Shown: positions 7,338 to 15,913 of the stretch, in pieces
Layout of the letters: each line of letters begins with the position of its first letter
Numbering within the stretch: position 1 is the first letter of the stretch
Source of the DNA: Desulfobaculum xiamenense
GTDB lineage: Bacteria; Desulfobacterota; Desulfovibrionia; Desulfovibrionales; Desulfovibrionaceae
DNA: 64,000 nt
NCBI RefSeq assembly: GCF_011927665.1
Contig: NZ_JAATJA010000001.1
Location: forward strand, 1,097,019-1,161,018
Reading direction: 5' to 3'
Program-made: the position numbers and the translations under genes
The notes under the pieces: generated by a model
What the model was told of the DNA's origin: nothing
The model's database searches: none
Seen by the model: only the letters and a program-made list of their open reading frames with translations

Positions 7338-8993
7338 CTACCCGGCTCCCCACAGCGCCGCGATGCGCGCGCGGACCTCGGCCTCGCGCCGGGCGTGCTC
7401 GCCTTCGAGACGGGCGAGGAGCGCATCGGCCTCACGGTCGAGATCGTCAAGGGTTCCGGAATTGTCGACAACTTCGGCGCAGCGGCTCAACTTGTCCGCC
7501 TCGGACCACTGCCACGACTCGATGAGCGCGATGGTGGCATCGTCCCACCCACGCGCCATAAGCCGCCCTCTGCGCACGTCCTCGGGGCAACGCACGCCAA
7601 CGGCGATGTCCGCCTGCTCGTTCTGCACGTCCGCACCGCCCTCGACGAGAAGCGGCACTTCCGCCACGGCGACAGTCGCCCCCGTATGGGCGTCCCAGAA
7701 CGCGTTCAGGCGGTGATCCACCAGCGGATGCACGATACCCTCAAGCTCCTTGCGAAATTCTGCGGACTCGCGCATGGACGCAAGCACCCGCGCCTTGTTC
7801 ACGGGACCGCCGTCCGGGGCGAACTCGGCACCGAAGCGACGCCGGATGAGCACCCAGCCGTCCTCGCCCTCGGCGTACAGCTCGCGGACAACGGCATCGG
7901 CGCTGAACAGCGGCACGCCGCGCCGTTCGAGCATCGCGCTCAGGGCGGACTTGCCGCAGCCGGGCATGCCCACGATGCCGACGCGCAGCGTGGTTCGGGC
8001 CAGATGGAACATGAGGCGACGGAAATCCTCGGGCGGAGCCTGCATGAAATCCAGCCGCTCGCCGGTTTCCGGATGTTCGAAGCCCAGCCGCCACGCGTGC
8101 AGCATCTGCCGGGGCGCTAGGGCCGGGTCGCACCCCGTCTCGCGCAGCCACTGCTTGTGCTGGCGCGCTCCGTAGACCTCGTCGCCCATCAGCGGATGGC
8201 CAATGTGCGCCATGTGCACGCGAATCTGATGCGTGCGGCCCGTGAAGATGCGCACCCGCACGAGGCTTGCGCGGCGGTCCGGGCTGGACCACAGCACTTC
8301 CCACGCGGTGCGCGCCTCGCGCCCGCCCTTCTCGGTCACGGCCATGCGGGTCTTGTGCCGCGGATCGCGGCCGATGGGCGCTTCGATCTCGCCATGGGAC
8401 GCGCGAGACGTCGAGCACGGCACGCCATGCACCACGGCGAGATAGTGCTTCTCCACCCGGCGCTCGGCGAAGTCTTCGGACAAATCGAGGCGGGTGCCCT
8501 CGTCCAGCGCCACCAGAATGAGCCCGGAGGTGTCCTTGTCGATGCGATGGACAATGCCCGGACGCTCCCCTTCCATGTCGAGCATGCCGGGGTAGTGGTG
8601 CACCAGTCGGTGGACCAGCGTGTTCTCCGTCTGAGTCGGCGCGGGATGCACGGTGAGTCCGGCGGGCTTGTTGAGCACCACGAGGCTCTCGTCCTCGTAC
8701 ACGACATCGAGATCGCCCTCCTCGGGCGTCAGGTCGCCACCGGGAAGGTCAACGAGCAGAGAGACGGACTCCCCGCCTTCCAGCACAAGCCGGGGCTTGG
8801 TCGTCACGCATCCGTCCACGGTCGCCTTGCCGGCCTTGATAAGCCCCTGCAATTTGCTGCGGGACAGCCCGCTCTCGCGCAGTTCCCCGGCGAGGAAGAC
8901 ATCCAGCCGTTCTCCGGCCATGCCCTCGGGCACCACCGCATTCCATACGCCACCGCTCGTGGCGGATTCGTCAAATATCGCTTCGTGTGTCAT
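7338..8993 (-). CDS. Bifunctional RluD-type pseudouridine synthase / dephospho-CoA kinase (CoaE) fusion
   Basis: 551 aa. Residues about 20-80 form an S4 RNA-binding domain. Residues about 95-325 are an RluA/RluD pseudouridine synthase with catalytic D152 in HRIDKDTSG and GRTHQIRVHMAHIGHPL, expected to modify 23S rRNA. From about 335 comes a dephospho-CoA kinase domain with P-loop 342-349 (GMPGCGKS), SADAVVREL, IVHPLV and VAEVPLL, the last step of CoA synthesis. The frame is continuous, with no stop between the halves. I start at the ATG at 8993; frame upstream is open but not homologous. The RBS is weak. A frame error joining two genes cannot be excluded without raw reads, but the join is clean. 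Confidence 0.85.
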   Translation of the reverse strand: MTHEAIFDESATSGGVWNAVVPEGMAGERLDVFLAGELRESGLSRSKLQGLIKAGKATVDGCVTTKPRLVLEGGESVSLLVDLPGGDLTPEEGDLDVVYEDESLVVLNKPAGLTVHPAPTQTENTLVHRLVHHYPGMLDMEGERPGIVHRIDKDTSGLILVALDEGTRLDLSEDFAERRVEKHYLAVVHGVPCSTSRASHGEIEAPIGRDPRHKTRMAVTEKGGREARTAWEVLWSSPDRRASLVRVRIFTGRTHQIRVHMAHIGHPLMGDEVYGARQHKQWLRETGCDPALAPRQMLHAWRLGFEHPETGERLDFMQAPPEDFRRLMFHLARTTLRVGIVGMPGCGKSALSAMLERRGVPLFSADAVVRELYAEGEDGWVLIRRRFGAEFAPDGGPVNKARVLASMRESAEFRKELEGIVHPLVDHRLNAFWDAHTGATVAVAEVPLLVEGGADVQNEQADIAVGVRCPEDVRRGRLMARGWDDATIALIESWQWSEADKLSRCAEVVDNSGTLDDLDREADALLARLEGEHARREAEVRARIAALWGAG

Positions 8994-9034
8994 GTTCTGC
9001 TTGTTGAATGTGGAAAAAGGGATGGGGCGGGCGC

Positions 9035-9784
9035 TCACGGCATGTAGGCCTGCGCCACGACGAACATCTCGTCGTAGGACAGCTTTCCGCGCAGTGCCAG
9101 CGCCAGCTCCGCCGCCATGTTCATCTTCAGCCGGGCCTCGCGCACGAGGCCTTCGCACCGCGTGTCCACGCAGGCCTTTATGAAGCTGCGGTCGAATCCG
9201 TCCTCGACCATGGACAGCGCCTCGCGAAACAGCAGGCAGCGCGAAGTCTCCGCGAACGTCCGCATGCTTCCGGCACCCTCGTGCCGCGCCCAGAAGACAT
9301 AGAACATGAGCTTGACGAGCAGCTGGTCGGCTGCCGTGGTGTAGTCGATGGTGACGGTGTATTCGGTTCCGCTTCCGGCGCGAGCCTTCTTGACCATTTC
9401 GAGCGCCATGCGGGAAATCTTCTCCTCCGGCATGAGCTGCGCGGGAAAGTGCGCCGCCATGCGCACAAGGGCCTTGCGCGGATTCTCCCCGGCGGACATG
9501 GACAGCACGGCCTCGCGGATGAGTCCCTGCCGAAGCTGCATACCGCGCACGACCGTTTCGGCCTTGAAACCGGCCACGCGCAGGAACTGATCGTCCGAAA
9601 GCCCAGTGAAGCACGATTCGAGGAGATACCGGATGTAGGGTTCCTCGGTGCGCCCCGCCTCGTCGAGGGCCAGCTTCGGCGCGACCTTGCCGCCCATGAT
9701 CTTCTTGAGCGACAGCCAGTAGGCGGCGATGCCTTCCAGCGGCATTTCCGTAATATCGAGTATCGTTTCGTTTTCCGTGCTCAC
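9035..9784 (-). CDS. Hypothetical protein, 249 aa
   Basis: I do not recognise this protein. It is soluble-looking and mostly helical, with no signal peptide or membrane segment. The middle contains a run of charged helices (EEKISRMALEMVKKARAG) and the C-terminal part is rich in Met, Ala and Leu. It is transcribed 41 bp ahead of the RluD-CoaE fusion and in the same direction, so it may open that operon. The upstream region (9785-10024) is shared with the divergent PilZ gene. Codon use looks like its neighbours, so it is probably a genuine lineage-specific gene. Confidence 0.7.
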   Translation of the reverse strand: MSTENETILDITEMPLEGIAAYWLSLKKIMGGKVAPKLALDEAGRTEEPYIRYLLESCFTGLSDDQFLRVAGFKAETVVRGMQLRQGLIREAVLSMSAGENPRKALVRMAAHFPAQLMPEEKISRMALEMVKKARAGSGTEYTVTIDYTTAADQLLVKLMFYVFWARHEGAGSMRTFAETSRCLLFREALSMVEDGFDRSFIKACVDTRCEGLVREARLKMNMAAELALALRGKLSYDEMFVVAQAYMP

Positions 9785-10024
9785 GCTCGTCTCGCTTGGG
9801 TCATTGTCGGCACCACCTCATGCTCGATATCGAACGGTACCGCATTTCCGTACAAAAAAGAACCTCGGGCACACGGCACCCCGCCGCGCCTCCACGGTGC
9901 GAGCGCGACGGATAGACCACCCTATTTTTCAAAAAAGACATCATCCGCACTTGAATAGATACAAGAAAGGGTGCATTTTCGCGGCGCTGCTCATCGACAA
10001 ACCGAATCGACACGGACGGCGCGC

Positions 10025-10702
10025 ATGACGGAACACGCAACAGCACCCACCACCTGCCAGAAAACGCTTCCCCAGAGCGTCTACAACATCGTCCCCAACA
10101 CGCAGATCATCATGGAACTGCGTGGTGTCCAGAACAGGATCAAGACCCGCTACGTCGGACAGGAGCGCGGCCGCTTCTTCCTGCTGCGCATGCCGCCCCA
10201 ATCCATTCAGGGCAACCTCTACGAGCATCTCTACCCCGGCAACGCCGTGGTCATCCGCTACATCCTCGCCGGAAACATCTGGGGCTTCGCCACCCGGGTA
10301 CAGGGGCACATCGCCCACCCGCATCCCCTGCTCTTCCTCGACTTTCCCAGACAGGTGGAATCCTACAACCTACGCAAGGAAAAACGCGTGGAATGCTCGT
10401 TTCCGGTCACCTGCCTCATCGGCGGAACAGACGCGGACGCCATCATGCTCGATTTGAGCGTCCTCGGCTGTCGGATCACGCTTCCGTGCACAGGTTCCGA
10501 CCCGGAACTCGGAACGCAAATAGGCATCGACTGCTCGGTGTTCCTCGCCAACGGTCCGAAACGCATCGTCGGCACCATTCGACGAATCTCCCGCGTCGGC
10601 GCGAACCTCGAACTCGGCATCGGATTCCACGAACCGGCCCCCGAAGTAACGAATAAGATCCGCTCCTACGTGGACATGGTCTACGGACTTCTCGCCAACT
10701 AA
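10025..10702 (+). CDS. PilZ domain protein (YcgR-like c-di-GMP effector)
   Basis: 225 aa. The N-terminal half is a YcgR-N-like beta-barrel (about residues 25-115). The C-terminal half has the PilZ hallmarks: RKEKRVECSFP (the RxxxR arginines) and DLSVLGCRI (the D/NxSxxG motif). It should bind cyclic di-GMP and is likely to adjust flagellar motility or surface behaviour. I prefer the ATG at 10025; a GTG at 9971 would add 18 residues but sits right against its only RBS-like sequence. It stands alone, divergent from the unknown gene at 9784. Confidence 0.82.
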   Translation: MTEHATAPTTCQKTLPQSVYNIVPNTQIIMELRGVQNRIKTRYVGQERGRFFLLRMPPQSIQGNLYEHLYPGNAVVIRYILAGNIWGFATRVQGHIAHPHPLLFLDFPRQVESYNLRKEKRVECSFPVTCLIGGTDADAIMLDLSVLGCRITLPCTGSDPELGTQIGIDCSVFLANGPKRIVGTIRRISRVGANLELGIGFHEPAPEVTNKIRSYVDMVYGLLAN

Positions 10703-10743
10703 ACCCATTCCCACCGAGGGCGTCACCCGCCCGTCAGGGCATG

Positions 10744-11550
10744 TCAGCCCAATCGACCATCACGCGGCCCCGCATCAGCGAGATCCGCGCGGACCTGCTC
10801 CACCGCGCCGCGCACGGCGGGCGCATCGGGCAGGCCCACGGCCAGCGCGTCCAGATGCCCGCGTTCCACAAACGCCCTACGGCTGGCCGCGAAATTAAGA
10901 TCGTAGACCCAGCTCAGGAGCATCAACCTGAAATCGTTGAAATAGCGCATCTGCGAATAGCTCGCCAACCGGCGCCGTGCCAACTGGTCGAGGACATCGG
11001 GCGTGTAAGCGTCTGGCACATCGGCCAGACCGAGGGTCACCACGGCATTGGCCGGAGCGCCCGGTTCCAGATGGGCCAGCATCACCCGCATGATGTCGAG
11101 CTTGTCGGCATCGCGCACCACGCCGAGCGCCAGCGCAATGTCACGCGGCAGATGCGGCGGCACGAAGCGTCTGTTGTGCAGCGCCACGGCGGCCTGCACC
11201 ACCCGCCGCGCGCGAGCGGGCAACTGTGAAAGCGCGGCACTCTCGCGCAGAGCGCGCAGGCCGAGCAGCCCGTGATTGGCCGACACGGAGTCGTCGAAGG
11301 TCCGCCAGCGCTCGTACTGGGGAAAGCGTCCAAGGTCGTGATACAGGGCGGCCAGATGGACGAGGTCCACAAGACCACCACCGACGTCGCTTCCGAGGCT
11401 ATCGGTGATCATCCGCGCCTCGTCGAGCACGCGCAGGCTGTGCTCGCGCTTGAGGTCCACATTGGCGCGGTCCGCGTCGTCACCATTGTGAAAGCGGTCC
11501 ACATAGGCGGCAAAAAACGCCAGATGCGAGGCCAGCTCTGAACTCGTCAT
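10744..11550 (-). CDS. HD-domain metal-dependent phosphohydrolase
   Basis: 268 aa. The HD motif is H71-D72 in ALYHDLGRF, with upstream H37 in REHSLRV and downstream NHG, ALHN and RDADKLDIMRV, giving the full set of metal ligands. The family hydrolyses phosphate esters of nucleotides and related compounds; the substrate cannot be read from the sequence. The start overlaps the stop of the small membrane protein gene upstream (ATGA), so the two are translationally coupled. It ends convergently to the PilZ gene. Confidence 0.8.
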   Translation of the reverse strand: MTSSELASHLAFFAAYVDRFHNGDDADRANVDLKREHSLRVLDEARMITDSLGSDVGGGLVDLVHLAALYHDLGRFPQYERWRTFDDSVSANHGLLGLRALRESAALSQLPARARRVVQAAVALHNRRFVPPHLPRDIALALGVVRDADKLDIMRVMLAHLEPGAPANAVVTLGLADVPDAYTPDVLDQLARRRLASYSQMRYFNDFRLMLLSWVYDLNFAASRRAFVERGHLDALAVGLPDAPAVRGAVEQVRADLADAGPRDGRLG

Positions 11551-11879
11551 TTCGCGTCAAGCTCTCCGATGCGCCGCAAATACTCGTCCGACGAAATCTC
11601 CCCCTTGCGCAGGGCGCGGCGCAGCGCGGCCTCCTCGGCCTTGCGTCGATTGCGCGCCTCTATGTGTCCAGTGCCAAATTCGGCGGGGCGTAGCCTGCCG
11701 CCAGGACCGTACAAATAGCGCAGAAAGGCGATGATCACGCCAAAGAACACGACCATGGCCACGATGCGCGCGCCGGACTGCATCCAGAGCGTCGCATCTA
11801 GGCCGCCATCGGCCGCCGCGGCAGGCACCGCGGCGAGCATTCCGCAAAAAACGACCGGGGTCGCAGAAAAAAACCGCAT
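11547..11879 (-). CDS. Small membrane protein with C-terminal SHOCT-like helix
   Basis: 110 aa. The N terminus has a signal-like hydrophobic stretch (FSATPVVFCGMLAAVPAAAA) and a second membrane segment (IVAMVVFFGVIIAFLRYLY). The C-terminal part, ALRRALRKGEISSDEYLRRIGEL, matches the short SHOCT motif often found at the ends of membrane or lipoprotein genes. RBS GGAGAGGAAA lies directly before the ATG at 11879. The function is unknown; it is coupled to the HD hydrolase gene. Confidence 0.65.
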   Translation of the reverse strand: MRFFSATPVVFCGMLAAVPAAAADGGLDATLWMQSGARIVAMVVFFGVIIAFLRYLYGPGGRLRPAEFGTGHIEARNRRKAEEAALRRALRKGEISSDEYLRRIGELDAK

Positions 11880-12046
11880 TTTCCTCTCCTGCAAAAAATC
11901 GCGTCGCACGGGGGTTCCCGAACACTCGCAAAGGGAACCTAACCCCTCTTGCCAAGCATCTCAAGCCGTTGGCGAATATTGCATCGCCCGAGAAAATCCA
12001 TTAAGGAACTCATTACGCAGAATACCAACAACATCTGGGGGAACCG

Positions 12047-12478
12047 ATGCGATTCCTGATAGTCGACGACGATTTCGACAGCAGGCGACTCATGCAGAAG
12101 ATTCTCTATCCTTACGGATACTGCGACGTCGCCGTCGATGGTGAAGAGGCCGTGGAGGCATTCAAGCGCTCGCTCAACAACGACGAGCCGTATGACCTCA
12201 TCTGCCTCGACATCATCATGCCCAACATGGACGGTCAGGAAGCCCTTCAGGAAATCCGCGAAATCGAGGTCGAGCGCGGAATTCCCGAGGCGGAGCGCAT
12301 CAAGACCGTCATGATCTCCGCCCTCGACGACACCAAAGAGCTGCACGACGCCTTCTTCCTCGGCGACGCCACGGCCTATCTCGTCAAGCCCATCCGCAAA
12401 CGCACGCTGCTAAGTGAAATCAGGAACCTCGGCCTGCCCATCGCCTACACGGAAGAGGGCAAGCCTGTCGAGGCCTGA
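12047..12478 (+). CDS. Single-domain response regulator (CheY-like)
   Basis: 143 aa, only a receiver domain. The acidic pocket is D7-D9, the phospho-acceptor D55 (LICLDIIMPNMDG), the switch residue S91 and the conserved lysine K114 (YLVKP). There is no output domain, so it must act by protein-protein contact, as CheY or a phosphorelay intermediate does. No histidine kinase is encoded nearby. RBS GGGGGAA lies before the ATG. A clear terminator follows at 12507-12538, so it forms its own transcript. Confidence 0.88.
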   Translation: MRFLIVDDDFDSRRLMQKILYPYGYCDVAVDGEEAVEAFKRSLNNDEPYDLICLDIIMPNMDGQEALQEIREIEVERGIPEAERIKTVMISALDDTKELHDAFFLGDATAYLVKPIRKRTLLSEIRNLGLPIAYTEEGKPVEA

Positions 12479-12506
12479 CAGCGCACAACATTCGCATGAT
12501 GCATCC

Positions 12507-12538
12507 GGGAAACGGTCAACCTTGGCCGTTTCCCTTTT
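12507..12538 (+). terminator. Terminator after the response regulator
   Basis: A perfect 9-bp stem (GGGAAACGG at 12507-12515 with CCGTTTCCC at 12526-12534) with a 10-nt loop is followed by TTTT. Confidence 0.85.
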
Positions 12539-12733
12539 CGCATGCCTCGCGCTGGCCGTTCACGGCCGCCATGATGCAACGCCGCGAAAACTCTCCGCTT
12601 GCCGCAAACGCTCCAAAAGTATATGTCCGCACTGTCCGAGAGTTGCCTTCGCAACCCGGATTCCCACTGAACCCGTCCGACCGGCCCCCACCAGCCGTCG
12701 GGGCCGCGGCCAATACCTCAAGGAGGAGCGACC

Positions 12734-13114
12734 GTGATACCCAAGGATCTGCTCTACGCCAAGACCCATGAATGGGTGCGCATCGAGGGCGACACCGCCA
12801 CCGTTGGCATCACCCACTTCGCGCAGGAACAGCTCGGCGATCTCACCTATGTCGAGCTGCCCGAAGTCGGCACCACGTTCTCCGCAGGCGACGAAATGGG
12901 CTCCGTGGAGTCCGTGAAGGCAGCCAGCGAAATCTACGCTCCCGTCTCCGGCGAAGTCATCGAGATCAACGCCGAGTTGGAGAACGCCCCCGAGATGGTC
13001 AACGAGGCTCCCTACACCTCCGGCTGGATGCTCCGCTTCAGGCTCACTGCGCAGCCGGAAGGCCTGCTCAACGCCGAGGCCTACGAAAAGATCGTCGCCG
13101 CCGAATCGCACTAG
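12734..13114 (+). CDS. gcvH: Glycine cleavage system H protein
   Basis: 126 aa, GTG start with a strong AGGAGGAG RBS. The lipoyl attachment lysine is K62 in [12 protein letters not shown]. The H protein carries the aminomethyl group between the P, T and L proteins of the glycine cleavage complex. It is the first gene of the gcv operon here, 22 bp ahead of gcvPA. The long C-terminal Gly-Trp-Met segment (SGWMLRFRL) is typical. No glycine riboswitch was recognised in the upstream 195 bp, though one could be missed by eye. Confidence 0.95.
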   Translation: MIPKDLLYAKTHEWVRIEGDTATVGITHFAQEQLGDLTYVELPEVGTTFSAGDEMGSVESVKAASEIYAPVSGEVIEINAELENAPEMVNEAPYTSGWMLRFRLTAQPEGLLNAEAYEKIVAAESH

Positions 13115-13136
13115 ACAAACCCCACAGGAGCACCCC

Positions 13137-14471
13137 ATGCCCTACGTCCCCCATACGGCGGAGGAGACTCGGCAGATGCTCGAAACCGTGGGCGTTTCGT
13201 CCATGGACGAGCTGTTTGCCGACATCGGGCCGGAGCTTCGCCCCCGGAGCTTCAACCTCCCCCACGGGAAAAGCGAAATGGAGGTCATGGCGCAGATCGA
13301 GCGCCTTGCCGCCAAGAACAAGGTCGATGTGGTCAGCTTTCTCGGAGCGGGCTTCTATGACCACCACATCCCCGCCGCGGTCGACACACTGACCAGCCGC
13401 GGGGAGTTCGCCACCGCCTACACCCCCTATCAGCCCGAAGCCTCGCAGGGCACCCTGCAGGCCATCTTCGAATATCAGACAGCCATATCCCGCCTGCTCG
13501 ACATGGAATGCGCCAACGCCTCCGTGTACGACGGCGGTTCCGCCATCTTCGAAGCCATGATGATGGGCGTTCGCGCCACCCGCCGCAAGCGGCTGGTCAT
13601 CAGCGAGGCGCTCTCGCCCATCTACCGCATCATGCTGGCCTCCTACACCACGAACCTCGGGCTTGAGCTGGTCACCGTTCCCCACCGGGACGGCAACACG
13701 GACATCGAAGCCCTCATGGCCGCCGTGGACGACACCACAGCGGCGGTGGTGGTGCAGAACCCGAACTTCTTCGGCCACGCCCACGACTTCACGGCTCTCT
13801 TCGACCATGCTCGCGAGGTGGGCGCGAAGAGCGTCATCTCCGTGTATCCGATCATGCAGACCCTGCTGCGCACGCCGGGCGAAATGGGCGCGGACGTCGC
13901 CGTGGCGGAGGGCCAGAGCCTCGGCATGCCGCTGTCCTTCGGTGGCCCCTACCTCGGCATCATGACCTGCACGTCCAAGATGGTCCGCCAGATGCCCGGA
14001 CGCATCGTGGGCCGCACCGTGGACACGCAGGGCCGCACCGGCTACGTGCTGACCCTGCAGGCCCGCGAGCAGCACATCCGCCGCCAGAAGGCCACGTCCA
14101 ACATCTGCTCGAACCAGTCCCTGTGCGCCCTGCGCGCGCTGGTCTACATGAGCCTGCTCGGCCCGTGCGGCATGAAGCGCGTGGCGCTCTCCTCCATCGA
14201 GAACGCGCACTACGCGGCCAAGCGCCTCACCGCCATTCCGGGCGTCTCGCTCATGAGCGATGCCCCGTTCTGCAACGAATTCGCCATTCGCCTACCCATC
14301 TCCGCCTACGAGGCCGTGGACAGGATGACCGAACGCGGCTTCGTGCCGGGCTTCCCGCTGGGCCGCTACTACGAGGGGCTGGAGAACTGCCTGCTCGTGG
14401 CCTGCACGGAACGCCACACCCGCGAGGATGTGGGCATACTCGCTGAAATGCTGGGAGGGCTCATCCGATGA
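13137..14471 (+). CDS. gcvPA: Glycine dehydrogenase (decarboxylating) subunit 1
   Basis: 444 aa, the N-terminal half of the split P protein. It begins with MPYVPHTAEETRQML and shows the conserved GAGFYDHHIPA and TPYQPEASQGTLQAIFEYQT segments. With GcvPB it forms the PLP-dependent decarboxylase of the glycine cleavage complex. The stop overlaps the start of gcvPB (ATGA), consistent with stoichiometric production. Length is normal for the split form. Confidence 0.95.
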   Translation: MPYVPHTAEETRQMLETVGVSSMDELFADIGPELRPRSFNLPHGKSEMEVMAQIERLAAKNKVDVVSFLGAGFYDHHIPAAVDTLTSRGEFATAYTPYQPEASQGTLQAIFEYQTAISRLLDMECANASVYDGGSAIFEAMMMGVRATRRKRLVISEALSPIYRIMLASYTTNLGLELVTVPHRDGNTDIEALMAAVDDTTAAVVVQNPNFFGHAHDFTALFDHAREVGAKSVISVYPIMQTLLRTPGEMGADVAVAEGQSLGMPLSFGGPYLGIMTCTSKMVRQMPGRIVGRTVDTQGRTGYVLTLQAREQHIRRQKATSNICSNQSLCALRALVYMSLLGPCGMKRVALSSIENAHYAAKRLTAIPGVSLMSDAPFCNEFAIRLPISAYEAVDRMTERGFVPGFPLGRYYEGLENCLLVACTERHTREDVGILAEMLGGLIR

Positions 14472-15913
14472 AGACGCTGTTCGCGAAATCGACTCCCGGA
14501 CGCAGGGGCGTATGCATCGCCGAACCCGCCTGCTGCGAGGCGGACCACCTGCCCGCCGAACTCCTGCGCAGCCACGCCCCGAAGCTGCCCGAACTGGGCG
14601 AACTGGACGTGGTGCGCCACTTCACGCAGCTTTCAAGCCTGAACTACGGCGTCGACGGCAACTTCTATCCCCTCGGCTCCTGCACCATGAAATACAATCC
14701 CAAGTTCATGGAGCAGGCCGCCGCGCTGCCGGGCTTCACCCGTCTGCATCCGCTCATGGCCCAGCTCAAGGGCGCGGGGCACTTCACGCAGGGCGCGCTG
14801 GAAGTCATGTATGAAATGGAGAATCTGCTCTGCGAAATCACCGGCATGGCGGCCTACACCATGCACCCCATGGCCGGAGCGCACGGCGAGCTGACGGGCG
14901 CGATGATCATCGCCGCCTACCACGCCGACAAGGGCAACCGCAAAACCAAGGTCATCGTGCCCGACTCGGCCCACGGCACCAACCCGGCCTCCGCGCACAT
15001 CGCTGGCTTCGAGATCGTCTCCATCGAATCGCGCGACGGCATGGTCGATCCGGCGGCGCTCAAGGAAGCGCTGGACGACGAGGTCGCGGCGGTGATGCTC
15101 ACCTGCCCCAACACGCTCGGCCTATTCGAACGGCACCTGCCCGAAATCGTGGAGATGGTCCACGGCGTTGACGCACTGCTCTACTACGACGGCGCGAACA
15201 TGAACGCCATCATGGGCAAGATGCGCGTGGGCGACGTGGGCTTCGACGTTGTGCACTGGAACCTGCACAAGACCCTCGCCACGCCCCACGGCGGCGGCGG
15301 TCCCGGTTCCGGCCCCGTTGGCGTGTGCGAAAAGCTCAAGCCCTTCCTGCCCGTCTCGCGGGTGAAGAAGCTCGAAGACGGGCGCTTCGTGCTCGACTAC
15401 GACCACCCGAAGTCCATCGGCTACATGGCTCCGTTCTACGGCAACTTCGGCGTGTACCTGAAGGCCTACGCCTACGTGCTGCGCCTCGGCGGCGAGGGGC
15501 TGACCCGCGCCAGCGAAAACGCCGTGCTCGCTGCCAACTACATCCGCAAGCGCCTTGAGGAGCACATCCACGTTCCCTACAACCGCATCTGCATGCACGA
15601 GTTCGTCTCCTCCGCCGTGGGCGAGGACCTGAACGGCGTGCGCGCGCTGGACCTCGGCAAGGCGCTGCTCGACAAGGGCTACCATGCGCCCACGGTGTAC
15701 TTCCCGCTCATCGTGCCGGAATGCCTGATGATCGAACCAACCGAGACCGAATCCAAGGCCACTCTGGACGCCTTCGTGGACGACCTCATCGACATTCTGG
15801 AACTGTCGAAGACCGACCCCGACAACGTAAAGACCGCGCCGCACACCCTGCCGGTGACCCGGCTGGACGAGACGCGCGCCGCGCGCCAGATGGTGCTCAC
15901 CGATGACGTCTAG
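14468..15913 (+). CDS. gcvPB: Glycine dehydrogenase (decarboxylating) subunit 2
   Basis: 481 aa, the C-terminal half of the split P protein. The PLP lysine is K268 in NLHKTLATPHGGGGPG. Other conserved parts are FYPLGSCTMKYNPK and SAHGTNPASAH. It decarboxylates glycine and loads the aminomethyl group on lipoylated GcvH. It overlaps gcvPA by 4 nt and the following lpd gene by 11 nt, so the three are translationally linked. Confidence 0.95.
   Translation: MKTLFAKSTPGRRGVCIAEPACCEADHLPAELLRSHAPKLPELGELDVVRHFTQLSSLNYGVDGNFYPLGSCTMKYNPKFMEQAAALPGFTRLHPLMAQLKGAGHFTQGALEVMYEMENLLCEITGMAAYTMHPMAGAHGELTGAMIIAAYHADKGNRKTKVIVPDSAHGTNPASAHIAGFEIVSIESRDGMVDPAALKEALDDEVAAVMLTCPNTLGLFERHLPEIVEMVHGVDALLYYDGANMNAIMGKMRVGDVGFDVVHWNLHKTLATPHGGGGPGSGPVGVCEKLKPFLPVSRVKKLEDGRFVLDYDHPKSIGYMAPFYGNFGVYLKAYAYVLRLGGEGLTRASENAVLAANYIRKRLEEHIHVPYNRICMHEFVSSAVGEDLNGVRALDLGKALLDKGYHAPTVYFPLIVPECLMIEPTETESKATLDAFVDDLIDILELSKTDPDNVKTAPHTLPVTRLDETRAARQMVLTDDV

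Noticed and set aside
12539-12733. Glycine riboswitch ahead of gcvH
   Set aside because: No tandem aptamer pattern or conserved core could be made out by eye; only an RBS is clear.
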